64,000 nt of DNA from Bipolaris cookei (lineage: Eukaryota; Ascomycota; Dothideomycetes; Pleosporales; Pleosporaceae): assembly GCA_002286855.1 (NCBI GenBank), contig NRSV01000030.1, positions 1 to 64,000 of the forward strand, read 5' to 3'. Each line of letters opens with the position of its first letter. Within the stretch, counting starts at the first letter, position 1. Position numbers and translations under genes: made by a program. Below the pieces are notes generated by a model. The model ran no database searches. It worked only from the letters and a program-made list of their open reading frames with translations, and was not told the origin of the DNA. Shown here in pieces: positions 1 to 9,474 of the stretch.

Positions 1-535
1 AGATCACTGCCGCTGTGGAAGGCCACAAACAGCAGAGCATCTACTTCTATACTGCGGCTTCTACAGCGCAGAAAGAAGCCAGCTTAAAAAGACTCTAGAC
101 CAAAAAGTACTTAAACTCCCACTCTTACTCCACACTACGAGCGGCATAGAAGCTACTTTAGCTTTTATTACTAGCACGCGGATAGGAACAAGAAAATGGC
201 ACCTTAGCCAAGAGGGCTAGAAAGAAGAAAAACCAGAAAAACAACAACAAAAGAAGAAAACTTGATTTTACTAGCGCTATTTCCTTTCCCCTAAGAGAGC
301 CCGCTGGAAGGCAGCCTGGCTACCCTACATCTCTCCCTGTTACCAAACTGCTCTTTAGCACCAGGCATCTACAAAGCTAGTAATAGCTTAGCTAGATAAA
401 GGCCGAAGCACCATAGTCACGTAATACAGCACAACGTATCAAATTGTAACTAGTTAGATAGAACGGCCTTTGGCCAAAGTCCTACATAGCCAACGGCTGA
501 TACAGGACTATAATGGAATAATAATAATAATAATA
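1..535 (+). mobile_element. 5'-truncated LINE (Tad1-like) 3' end, copy 1
   Basis: This is the 3' end of a non-LTR retrotransposon, cut by the window edge. Positions 1 to about 220 encode the C-terminal tail after the RNase H domain (zinc-knuckle-like CQCG...QT.HLLLYCGFY region), matching the longer minus-strand copy at 23613-24717. A non-coding 3' UTR follows and ends in a run of ATA/TAA triplets near 515-535, the usual simple-repeat tail of such elements. From position 51 onward it is repeated almost exactly 486 bp downstream. Assignment to the Tad1 type is from the RNase H plus knuckle arrangement; the clade is inferred. Confidence 0.75.
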
Positions 536-1012
536 TACTGCGGCTTCTACAGCGCAGAAAGAAGCCAGCTTAAAAAGACTCTAGACCAAAAAGTACTTAA
601 ACTCCCACTCTTACTCCACACTACGAGCGGCATAGAAGCTACTTTAGCTTTTATTACTAGCACGCGGATAGGAACAAGAAAATGGCACCTTAGCCAAGAG
701 GGCTAGAAAGAAGAAAAACCAGAAAAACAACAACAAAAGAAGAAAACTTGATTTTACTAGCGCTATTTCCTTTCCCCTAAGAGAGCCCGCTGGAAGGCAG
801 CCTGGCTACCCTACATCTCTCCCTGTTACCAAACTGCTCTTTAGCACCAGGCATCTACAAAGCTAGTAATAGCTTAGCTAGATAAAGGCCGAAGCACCAT
901 AGTCACGTAATACAGCACAACGTATCAAATTGTAACTAGTTAGATAGAACGGCCTTTGGCCAAAGTCCTACATAGCCAACGGCTGATACAGGACTATAAT
1001 GGAATAATAATA
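534..1012 (+). mobile_element. 5'-truncated LINE (Tad1-like) 3' end, copy 2
   Basis: This second LINE end starts abruptly inside the coding tail at about 537 and runs through the same 3' UTR to a short TAA tail near 1012. It is joined directly to the tail of copy 1 in the same orientation, with a small ATA overlap at the junction. The two copies are nearly identical at the base level, so the duplication is recent, or the second copy inserted into the tail of the first. A reading frame crossing the junction (470-706) is an artefact of the fusion. Confidence 0.75.
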
Positions 1013-1526
1013 CTAGTGCGGGTCTTGGTTTTTTAGTGTTATACTTCTATCTTTTTAAAAAATCCCTACCGCGCCACACCACGGTTAAACGTGATATAGA
1101 GTAGATAACTTAGATCACTAGAGTACAGAGTACGTTTTAAAAGCCCAAATAATAAATATTATTTATCTAGTGGGGGTGTAGCTAGCTGCTGTTGTTGTGC
1201 TTGTTGATATAGGATATGGCGCGTGCTAGTCATGCGTAGGTATTTTCAGCCGCGACGCGTGGATATTATCAACACCAACAATATAATCTAATACTATATT
1301 CAATATGCCTCTCTCTAGTGTTCACCACCCACAGAAACGCGTCAGTAGTGCCAGCTCTGTACCAGCAAAACGCTTTCGAATTAGCAAAGGGACTACCTCG
1401 CAGCCCATCAAGGTATGAGGCCCTGGCTGTAACAGCGAGCCAGGCCACCGATACTACTGCCATCGCATCTCCCCCGCCTCCCTCTATATTAAGTGGCGCT
1501 GTTTTTGGGCTTCTTGATGGCACTGA
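1013..1526. other. 5' flank and possible N-terminal part of the hAT element
   Basis: AT-rich sequence between the LINE tail and the readable hAT frame. A short frame from an ATG at 1304 has a basic, Ser-rich sequence that could be the transposase N-terminus before an intron or frameshift. I could not identify a terminal inverted repeat or target duplication here. Confidence 0.3.
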
Positions 1527-3842
1527 TGCGGCGACAGCGTCAACAGACGATCCGGTGGTAGAGGTGTCAGTTGGGATCTGGATAGTCGTTTTGCAGATGA
1601 CTTTGAAGACATCAACTGAGCAGCTATACCTCTTTACGGGAAGCCTACGCATACACTAAAATACAAGAAAAGCTGGGTCTTTCAGTATGGCTATCGCGTC
1701 GCGCTGTTGAAGGACATGGGCCGTACTTTCTGGATCTGTCGACACTGCCACGTCCACCGCGCTATAAGCAGCAAATATATCCTTGAAGTAACAAAGTCGA
1801 CATCGGCGGTGCTCACACACCTTCAGCAAAGTCGCCTTTGGCATGGTTTTGATCGTAGTGGCAATATAGCTACGCGTCTTTCGCCACTTGGCCAGAAGCC
1901 TCTGCAGTTTATTAATCAGCAAGGTCTCCTTATTAATCAGGGAATAGCTAACGAGATGGGCAACTTCAGCGTACAGGCTTTTAGATATACTGCAGTTAGC
2001 TGGATTGTTGACAATAACCACCCCCTCCGCGAGTTCGAAACACCAGCGTTTAGGCAGATGATTGCATACGCAAACCCCGAGGCAGCGGACGCTCTATGGG
2101 TAAGTCATAAAATCGTATCAGCATACGTTCTACGCCTCTATCACAGCCTCCACCCGCAAGTTACGACGTCGCTGTCAGAAGCTATCAGCAAGATACATAT
2201 CAGCTTTGATGGATGGCCCACTAAAAGTGGCAAGCGTGGCTTATTTGGAGTTGTAGCTCACTTTGCTGATACCTACGGTGTCATTAGAGGTCTACCAATA
2301 GCCCTCCCACAGCTCGCGGGCGCCCATACGGGTGAGCGGATTGGCGAGCTTGTAGCTATAACTCTGCGCGCGTTCGACATCCCGGAGAGTCAGATTGGCT
2401 GCTTTGTTCTTGATAACGCGGCAGCTAACGATCGGGCTATATACTGTCTTGCTCAGAAGTTTGGTTTTAATGCCCAGCACCGTCGCCTCCGTTGTGCTCC
2501 CCATACGCTCAATCTTGTTGGATAAATGGTTATACTGGGACTGGACTCGGAAGCCTACGACAATAGCAGCGACGCTTCTATTGAGGAGGCTGGATATATG
2601 TAAGAATGGCGCTCGGAGGGACCTTTAGGTCTATTGATAGATATTATCAATTATATCCGAACGCCATTACAACACGATCAATTTGAAACAGCACAGCGTC
2701 AAGCTTACCGTCTATCGTACGTTAATCGGCACAGACACCTTGAATTAGTAGGGCCTGTTGTTACCCGCTGGAACAGCTACTATGATACTTTTGTACACGC
2801 GGTGGAGTTGAAGGAGGCAATTGGTCTGTACGCTAGTACTCATGCTGAGCGCTATAAGCGCGAGGGCTGCTACGCCAGTAGTAGAGGCAATAAGCTACCA
2901 GAGGCGCCTGAGTGGATGAAGTCCAGCGGGCTCAACGCAGCTGATTGGGCTGTAGTTACTGAGTATATTGAGGTACTCAAGCCGCTAAAAGAGGCGACAG
3001 CTTGCCTTGAAGGCCGTGGCAAAGCTGGTGCTTTTGGAGCTTTGTTCGAGGTTTTACGTATCCTTGAAGCTGTCCTTGAGGCCTACAAGTCAATTGCTCA
3101 AGCTTACAGTGGAGTAGATTACAACGCCGCCGACTCCCCTGAAGATCACCTCGCGATCAACGTACGCGCAGTTTGGAAGAAGCTCAATCAATACTACAAT
3201 AAGCTTGACGATTCGCCGTACTACTACACTGCTACGTCCCTCCACCCGTACTACAAGGCCTACTGCAAGCAGAGCTGGCGCGAAAAACCTGACTGGATTG
3301 CGAGAGGCGAGGTGGGATTGCAGCAGCTTTGGGCGGCTTTTAAGCCATACTCAGCTCCTGTAGTACGCCCAAAGGCGCCAAAATCAAACTCTATAAGCGC
3401 TTATATTGCTGCAGTTGTCAAACCATAGACTATAACTGCCAGTGATGGGGTGGTTGCGGATCAATTGGAGCTCTGGGGTCGCGACAATCTGGCTTGGTCA
3501 ACAGCTCAACACAACAGTGGCGCCCAGCCAGTTCAATATTGGATGGATTTGTGCCAAAAGTATCCCCAGTTGTCGCGTTTTGCGATCAATTTTATGACTA
3601 TCCAAGCTAGTAGCTGCGACTGTGAACGCCCATTCAGCGAGGTGGGCGATCTGCTCGAGCCGCGGAGGCGTAATATCGGCGCAAAATTGCTAGCAGCTAC
3701 ACAGTGTGTGAAGAGCTGGCGCGCCGTAGGATATACTCCAACCATAGACGCAGTGGTGGAGCAGTTATCTGATCAAAATATCGGCTCAATCTATGGGCTG
3801 GCAGACTGGCCAGCGGCTGAGGCAAAGGATGATACTGTATAG
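1527..3842 (+). pseudogene. hAT-family transposase, broken by in-frame stops
   Basis: One reading frame runs through the whole interval and codes for a hAT transposase. It starts with a BED-type zinc finger (FW.CRHC....H, about 1728-1860), continues with the RNase H-like core (ISFDGWPTK near 2200, VLDNAAAND near 2405, CAPHTLNL near 2498), and ends in the hAT dimerisation region (PVQYWMDLC to CERPFSEVGDLL, 3528-3660). The frame is interrupted by stops at about 1617 (TGA), 2523 (TAA), 2598 (TAA) and 3426 (TAG). Two of these fit CAA-to-TAA or CAG-to-TAG transitions, the CpA-to-TpA change expected of RIP. It is not expected to make an active transposase. Family assignment is secure; element ends were not found. 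Confidence 0.85.
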
Positions 3843-4463
3843 CTATTAATTGCAGCTGCGAGCTGTTCAAAATGCTGTGAGATTCTTGCACAACAGCTGC
3901 TCCTACTCCACTAAAGTCGTCTAACTGCCTATATAGCTGCCTCCACGATTGCCTATACAGCTACCTCTACTACTGTACTCGCCCAGCTCCTCCCGGCCTC
4001 CAACGCCAGCTGCTCCCCCAGCTGACTGCCCATATAAGCTGCTGTTTGGAGTGTTGTATTAGTGATTAATAAGACTGGGTTGATTGCTATCTTCGCTAAA
4101 CAACGTCACTTTGAGCCCTGGTTTGTTTGGCTTAATGGGCCTTATACTACACTTTTTTTTAGATATTATAGTTAGTATCTTGGTATCTAATCCTAGGTTA
4201 GCCCAGTCTGCTTCCTATTGTGTTCGATCCGTACTATTAGGCGTTCAAACAATCAGAGTCCGTAGGCTATCTAGCCTAGAATTGGGTGGTGGCAGTTCGA
4301 ATCAGCCCTTTTGCTCTAGTATTTAAACTTTTTATTTGTTATTTTTTTTGTTATAGTAATAGTAAAGGCAGCTCAACACCAAGAAATCAGTATATTAGTG
4401 TTTTTTTTACTTCAACTGCCTAATCAAGAAATCGTCCAAATTAGGTAATGTTAAATCAAAACG
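3843..4463. other. Non-coding, probable hAT 3' flank
   Basis: No gene is supported. The first part is C/T-rich and low in complexity. From 4330 it is AT-rich with T runs. A decayed tRNA-like B-box (GTTCGAATC, near 4292) is present, but no tRNA fold could be built. Confidence 0.3.
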
Positions 4464-4556
4464 AATCAAATCAATCAAAACCTCAATCAGGTTGCGCCAA
4501 AAAACGAATCAATTTAATCAAATCAAATGTGAACCTTCAGATTGATTGATTTGATT
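4464..4556. repeat. Foldback repeat, 15-bp perfect inverted arms
   Basis: A perfect 15-bp inverted repeat of the form AATCAAATCAATCAA has arms at 4464-4478 and 4542-4556. The 63-bp spacer carries further imperfect AATCAAT units. A related AT-rich AATCAA/TTGATT block lies at about 17171-17252. It may be a miniature foldback element or a hAT terminus. It lies directly upstream of the truncated secreted-protein remnant at 4571. Confidence 0.5.
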
Positions 4557-4570
4557 GTTCCCAAGTCTGA

Positions 4571-4735
4571 GTGGCGGCCATTGCCAGTCCCGCTGCTGAG
4601 CCTATGCCGCAAGAGAAACTAGCTTGCTGCGCAGCCGCAGATCCATCTCAAGCCTGCAACTATGCTTGCTATGGAAACATTTGCGGTTAGGGTCGGAATT
4701 GCAATGCCGAAAGAACTATCAACTTCATTACCTGA
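4571..4735 (+). pseudogene. Remnant of a small secreted cysteine-rich protein
   Basis: The frame from 4571 begins with the end of a signal-peptide-like segment (small residues, then ASPAAEP). A cysteine-rich segment follows with the pattern CC-x8-C-x3-C-x4-C, then a TAG at 4688, and the same frame continues with one more Cys to a TGA at 4733. The start codon and hydrophobic core are missing: a TGA lies just upstream at 4568 and the foldback repeat occupies the place where they should be. The TAG could be a CAG-to-TAG transition. I recognise no family. The call rests on the layout alone and is tentative. Confidence 0.35.
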
Positions 4736-5922
4736 TTTAAGGTGAAGATTTTTCTATATAACTATATAGAACAAAGAGGCTAATCTTTATGTGTTAGTCT
4801 AGTAGGGCTGCAAGGATATACTATCTTCGAATATGTTGCAAAATATCAGAATGCTTATATCTAGTTGCTCCTACGTAGAGTGATTAGCCCAAGGTGCTAG
4901 GCATAGATTATAGAAATATAACTTGTGCTAACAATTTTGTAACTTTTGGGTTCTTGTGTGAAGATCGTCTATAGATAACCTAGTGTAGCGGGCTGAACTA
5001 CCTCTGGTAGAGCTTCTTGATGGGATCCCGGTTGACGCGTCCGCCGGACACTTAGATCACCAACCCTCCTGTCATAGACCCTACCAAATAAAAAATCAAC
5101 CGCACAGCAAATAAATAGTTCCCCATCGAATACAAACTCTTGTGTATCAAGCGTTTGCTCATCATAGCGCAGTCCCTTACGTCTGTTCTTTATACATACT
5201 TATTACCATAGGTCTGTAACTTTTTCATTGCCATACTCATTACAATTATAGGCAAGGAGGGCTGTCTAACGAGCATGCATTCACCTACTCTACAGAGGAA
5301 GAATTATAAGAAGTAAAGCTATTTTACAATGCCTATGTTTTACAATTTGGCTTGCTCACTTAATCATATGCACGCGTATTCATGTGATTCCAGTAGTCAC
5401 GTGCTCTGTCAGATGACTATCTGGCGAGAGAGACGTGTAGCCCTTTACACAAAGATCTCCTTAGGTTCAAAAGTCTCTGCTGTTAGAGAATAGTGGGGGC
5501 GAAGGTTGTGCAGGGCGAACTTCATAGGTAGCTAGACCCAGCCACCAAATATTTCAGCTGTATATACTCCCTCTCCCGCGCTATTATAGTTAGCCAATGC
5601 ATCCATCATCCAACATTTGCAAACTTGATCGTAACGCGTTTAAACAGCGTTAGTTCTATGCAGAGGGATGTTCAATCTACAAGAATAGGCGTTAGTATGT
5701 GACATCTAGAGCCGTGACGCTCATCGATTTGCCTGTAATTTTACCGCACAATCGGAAGCAAGCGTTCGTGCATTATCATGCATTGTCGCGGGGACGGAAC
5801 TTGTAGGCCAAAACAATAAGATTCTTTGCTAACTATAATGGAACGAGTAACTCAGATCGTTTTAGATGAAAACCGAGACAACGTAGCAATCGGCACACTG
5901 ATTAGTCGTACTATATACATGC
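4736..5922. other. Intergenic, nothing recognised
   Basis: About 1.2 kb of moderately AT-rich sequence with no coding, repeat or RNA feature I can support. Confidence 0.4.
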
Positions 5923-6160
5923 TTAACATTTGCACGGATCACTAAAAGAAGGCCCAGGACAACACGTGTTGCATGTCGTACAGCCATATTGGCAACAGAT
6001 TCCTTTGTTCTTATCGCAGCAACTATTGAAACAATCATTGTTGTCTTGACAATAAGCTAGGATGTTTAGATGAGCAACCGGCTTGCGAGATCTTGTGCTA
6101 TTGTCATATATACATACCTGCTGCAAAACCAAAAAGCAGAGAAAATTGAATAAAGCGCAT
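5923..6160 (-). CDS. Small secreted cysteine-rich protein, effector-like
   Basis: Two-exon model: 6160-6118 and 6056-5923, with a 61-bp GT-AG intron (6117-6057), giving 58 residues. Exon 1 encodes an ATG-started hydrophobic signal peptide of about 15 residues. The intron falls at its end and exon 2 encodes the mature part. The mature chain of about 43 residues holds 12 cysteines in the spacing C-x5-C-x3-CC-x6-CC-x3-C-x2-C-x2-CC-x8-C-x1-C, so six disulphides are possible. Size, secretion signal, extreme Cys density and position in a transposon-rich, gene-poor tract fit the fungal effector or antimicrobial small-protein class (inference). I recognise no named family. Without splicing the frame looks like an 88-residue protein with no signal peptide, which is why the intron model is preferred. 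Confidence 0.65.
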
Positions 6161-8107
6161 TCTGCCGGTAACTTTCTTTCCGATATCAAAAAGAGGGTCA
6201 GGAGACTAACTCGGCTTTAGAGATTTAGCTTGAAGATAAAACTAGTTTTGTAAGACGTGAAGTGATTGAAAGTATTCTTGCTGTTCCTCTGGTCATGATG
6301 AAGTATCAGCTAGCAGAGTAGAAAGGTTTTTATATATCTGGAGCGGCTAGTATAGCACATTTTCGAAGGTAATCGTATATTAATTGCTGGTAGACCACTT
6401 CGTACTTTCTCTCACGCTCTAGGATAGCCTGGATCGTTGGCGGTGGCTCGGCCGCGGGGCTCTGGGTTTTCTCTGTGATTTTACGCAATGAGACGGCATT
6501 GGTAATAATCTAAGTTTCTGGGAAACTAAAATTAGCAGCGGTAGCCGACCCACTACTACTGGAAACGTCTCCAAGCCAATTCGTTTTTGCAGACTGTACT
6601 GGAGCGCCAGCGTTTACGGCGCGGCTACCGTACCCCACTCTTGGTGTAATGAACTCGACAGAGAGGAAGAGCGGTGAGCTGGAAATGTTATGTGCCGTGG
6701 ATGACGACACGACGCAGGTTGTAAAACGTATGAAGTAAGCTGAGTGAGCAAAGTGTCACTCCTCACCGCCAGCAACACCCTGTTAGGTTGGACATAGGCC
6801 TCACAGCTCGGTGGATATGGTGAAAATTATCAAGAAATTTCATTACCCTGTCAATTCCAAGGGCTCTCTACAGAAAGAGTGAGACGATACATCGTCTGAC
6901 TGGCCTAATCAGATTCGGGATGAGCTAAGCAACATTGGGCATGGTCTGGCACCGTCTGACTGTGCTCTTAAGATAAATGCCGAAAATGATAGGAGTGATG
7001 GAGCGAGACTGTGGACGCCGCGACGGCATCGCCGAGTAATTGCTAAAAGACCTTGAGGTATTCGGATACTAACTGTTCTCCTAAGGAATAGAGTTTATTA
7101 AGGAGGGTTTCTAATGGTACTTCCCGCCAGCAGAGAGTACTCGAACCCAGAAACTCCCAGTACGACCTCTAACTAGAACCGCTAGCAAATTCACAAGGCT
7201 AGGCGTGCTCACCCCTTTTACAAGAGATTTTGACCTTGTTCACGACTTACTTTGTGGATGAGATCCTGGATTTCGGTGGGCCGTGCCACAACCTGAAGCA
7301 GATGAGCTCTAAGCGGACAGACTGGGGAGACATTATTAAGGAGGATTCAGTGAGCATTTCTCTTCCATATCCCCTTACATACACTGCTACATGATAGGAT
7401 TAGCTTTCGTGCGAGGAGATGCAACACAATCATCCCAAACGTCAATTCCGGCGTAACGTTACAGTGTACAGTCGTTAGCGATTACGGCTTCACATCCGCA
7501 AGCAGCATTCCAAAATTCCAGTCATTATAAGATTGAGGATTGACCAATCATATCGGTTGTTCTATGGATAACCTCTCACGCTAAGCTATGTATGGAAGGT
7601 GGGGCTGTTCGAAACCGCTGCCCAGCTGCGCGTAAGGGTGAAGCTGCAATCGCTAACGACTGTAGAAGGTTTATCATAGGTAAGGATAATATCAAACCCA
7701 AAAATGGTAAGTACATAGCCACGTGTAAACAGTGGATGCGTAAATTTCAAATAGAATTTAGGCGAGCTAAAGTCACCGAAATCTTGTATGTTGTACCGTA
7801 GTACTACTAAAGAACTTACTAAAAGGCGCTCAGTTTTTTTGCAGCAGATATTCTCATTCTTTGAACTTGCCACTAAGCTATGATATAACCTAATTACGCG
7901 ATTTGTCTATTTTGCATCTTTCTTATGTTGTCTTTGAGCGTCCTATCTTGTCTTTACCGCTGGTGTTTCTATACTCTTGCCTCACAAAATCCTCATGTCG
8001 CATACTTTTCTACCCTGCCTTACTAGCCCTTTCACATCGCTTAGAAAAGGCCTTCTAGGTGCATTAGCTAAAGTTAATTGGAAGTTTTATTCGGAAACGT
8101 ACGATAA
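6161..8107. other. Intergenic, nothing recognised
   Basis: Nearly 2 kb with only short reading frames of unremarkable composition (for example 6510-6710 minus and 7592-7801 plus). I see no domain, repeat or RNA gene. Confidence 0.35.
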
Positions 8108-8198
8108 CTGTCGCACGCGTAGGTGCGGTGAGAAAATGAAGGTTGTTGTTTGTTGCACGCGTACGTGCGGTGAATTGATGTGTGTATTGTGTGTCTTG
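8108..8198 (+). repeat. Dispersed ~90-bp repeat, copy 1
   Basis: Contains two units of the form GCACGCGTAGGTGCGGTGA about 45 bp apart, followed by a TGTGTATTGTGTGTCTT tail. A second copy lies at 36399-36487 in the same orientation with a few changes. Each unit carries GCAC/GTGC inverted arms around GCGTAG or GCGTAC. Origin unknown; it may be part of a transposon end. Confidence 0.6.
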
Positions 8199-8295
8199 TA
8201 TGTATGATCTTCTACTTGTCTTTTGATGTTGTGCTCTCTACAACTGTCTTTTGTACACGACCATTGCAGGGGCTTGTTACATGTAGAATATCGAC

Positions 8296-8410
8296 ATACA
8301 TCGGCTGTAGTCCATGCCGATATATCCTGGCATAGTGTTGACCGTAGTTCATGCCGATATGTCCTGGCATAACATCGGATGTAATTCATATCGATATATC
8401 CTTGCATAGT
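8296..8410 (+). repeat. Three tandem ~38-bp imperfect repeats
   Basis: Three consecutive units share the core TGTAGTCCATGCCGATATAT-CCTGGCATAG with increasing divergence (third unit: TGTAATTCATATCGATATAT-CCTTGCATAG). No coding meaning is evident. Confidence 0.6.
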
Positions 8411-8692
8411 CTGCGACAATAACGTTTATAATATCGCCGTGGAAGCCCCTACACCCGGGATATTGACAAAAAAATCTGATGATCAATTTAGCTGTTCCCA
8501 TTCTAAGCAAAGATTATACTTTGAACTAGGTATCTGTTGTGCGAATGTCCTAGAGATACTAGCTCCTAGGTATAAAGTCTACAACTTCTTCTCCCAGTAC
8601 GAACGTCGTTTGTTATTCTTAACACATTCAATCTTCCTTTAAACGTCGCCACAACGAACACGACTCAGCCATTGACTAAAAAATTATTTACA

Positions 8693-8913
8693 ATGAATCT
8701 TTTATCCTATCACTCCTTATAGCTACCATCGTTGTAGCTACTCCGCAGCCTGCACAGCGTCTTACTGGAATCGAAGCTCGAGAGTTGTTAGAGAGATGCC
8801 AAATATGTAATACACTATGCCCTAGCTCTGAACAATGCAATTGCAAAAATGGTGCTGCCTACTGCTACCAAGGGGCGCCTACCTATTCCTGCGAGTGGGC
8901 TGGTCCATGTTAA
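8693..8913 (+). pseudogene. Small secreted cysteine-rich protein gene, frameshifted after the start
   Basis: A frame from 8695 to the TAA at 8911 reads as a secretory precursor. It has a hydrophobic stretch of about 14 residues ending VVATPQP, a short spacer, an acidic/Leu segment ending LLERC, then eight cysteines spaced C-x2-C-x3-C-x5-C-x1-C-x6-C-x8-C-x5-C. The only nearby ATG (8693) is one base out of phase and runs into a stop after nine codons. This suggests a single-base loss immediately after the start. An unseen upstream exon or a sequencing error would be alternatives. It has no obvious similarity to the intact gene at 5923-6160 beyond class. Confidence 0.5.
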
Positions 8914-9026
8914 GATTAAGAGACTATTTATGTTTCTGAATAGTCATAGTAAAAGGCACCTAGGCTTATGGGGGTAATGGTTACATTTTGTGGTTGAGTT
9001 ACCGAGTGCTAGAGTCAGAATACATG

Positions 9027-9270
9027 TTATTCCATTATAGTCCTGTATCAACCGTTGGCTATGTAGGACGTTGGCCGGAGGCCGTTCTATCTGATTATTT
9101 ACAACTTGGTACTTTGTGCTGTATTGTGTGACTATGGTGACTCGGCCTTTGTCTAGCTAAGCCATTACTAGCTTTCTAGATGCCTGTTGCTAAAGAGCAG
9201 TTTGGTAACAGGGAGAGATGTAGGACAGCTAGGCTGCCTTCCAGCGGGCTCTCTTAGGGGAAAGGAAATG
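9027..9270 (-). mobile_element. LINE 3' UTR fragment
   Basis: Reverse complement of the LINE 3' UTR seen at 240-535 and 730-1010, starting at the AAT-rich tail (9027) and ending in the GAAAGGAAAT stretch (9270). It contains no coding part, so it is a strongly 5'-truncated insertion. It lies 114 bp downstream of the broken secreted-protein gene. Confidence 0.75.
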
Positions 9271-9286
9271 GTACTTGTGAACGGTC

Positions 9287-9463
9287 TGTAGGGATTGTAT
9301 TCCAACCACCTAGTTCAGATGCTATTTACAGTCAAGATGAAGAAAGAAGGTAAGACGCGAGCGGGGAGCCTCTTTTGTTTGGGTTGGCGCACGGCCCTTA
9401 CCTTGCCAGGGACGTGACTAGGCCAGCAGCCTAGTCATGTGACTCAGGGCTCAGCCCGTTACA
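9287..9463 (-). mobile_element. Possible solo LTR
   Basis: Read on the minus strand, this 177-bp segment begins TGTAACGGGCTGAGCC and ends AATACAATCCCTACA, so it has TG...CA ends and an LTR-like composition including GTCACATGAC. It contains a hairpin (GTGACTAGGC and GCCTAGTCAT arms near 9413-9440). No matching 5-bp target duplication was found (flanks CGGTC and GCCTT), so the call is tentative. Confidence 0.4.
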
Positions 9464-9474
9464 GCCTTCTGCTA

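Noticed and set aside
470..706. Short frame starting in a LINE tail
   Set aside because: It spans the junction of two truncated LINE copies and is a fusion artefact.
1269..2021. Minus-strand frames opposite the hAT N-terminal region
   Set aside because: Antisense shadows of the transposase region with no recognisable composition or motif.
4240..4330. tRNA-like B-box (GTTCGAATC) suggesting a tRNA or SINE
   Set aside because: The T-arm has a mismatch and no D-arm, anticodon arm or acceptor stem could be paired around it.
8296..8410. Short regularly spaced repeats as a CRISPR array
   Set aside because: Only three diverged units without distinct spacers, in a eukaryotic genome.
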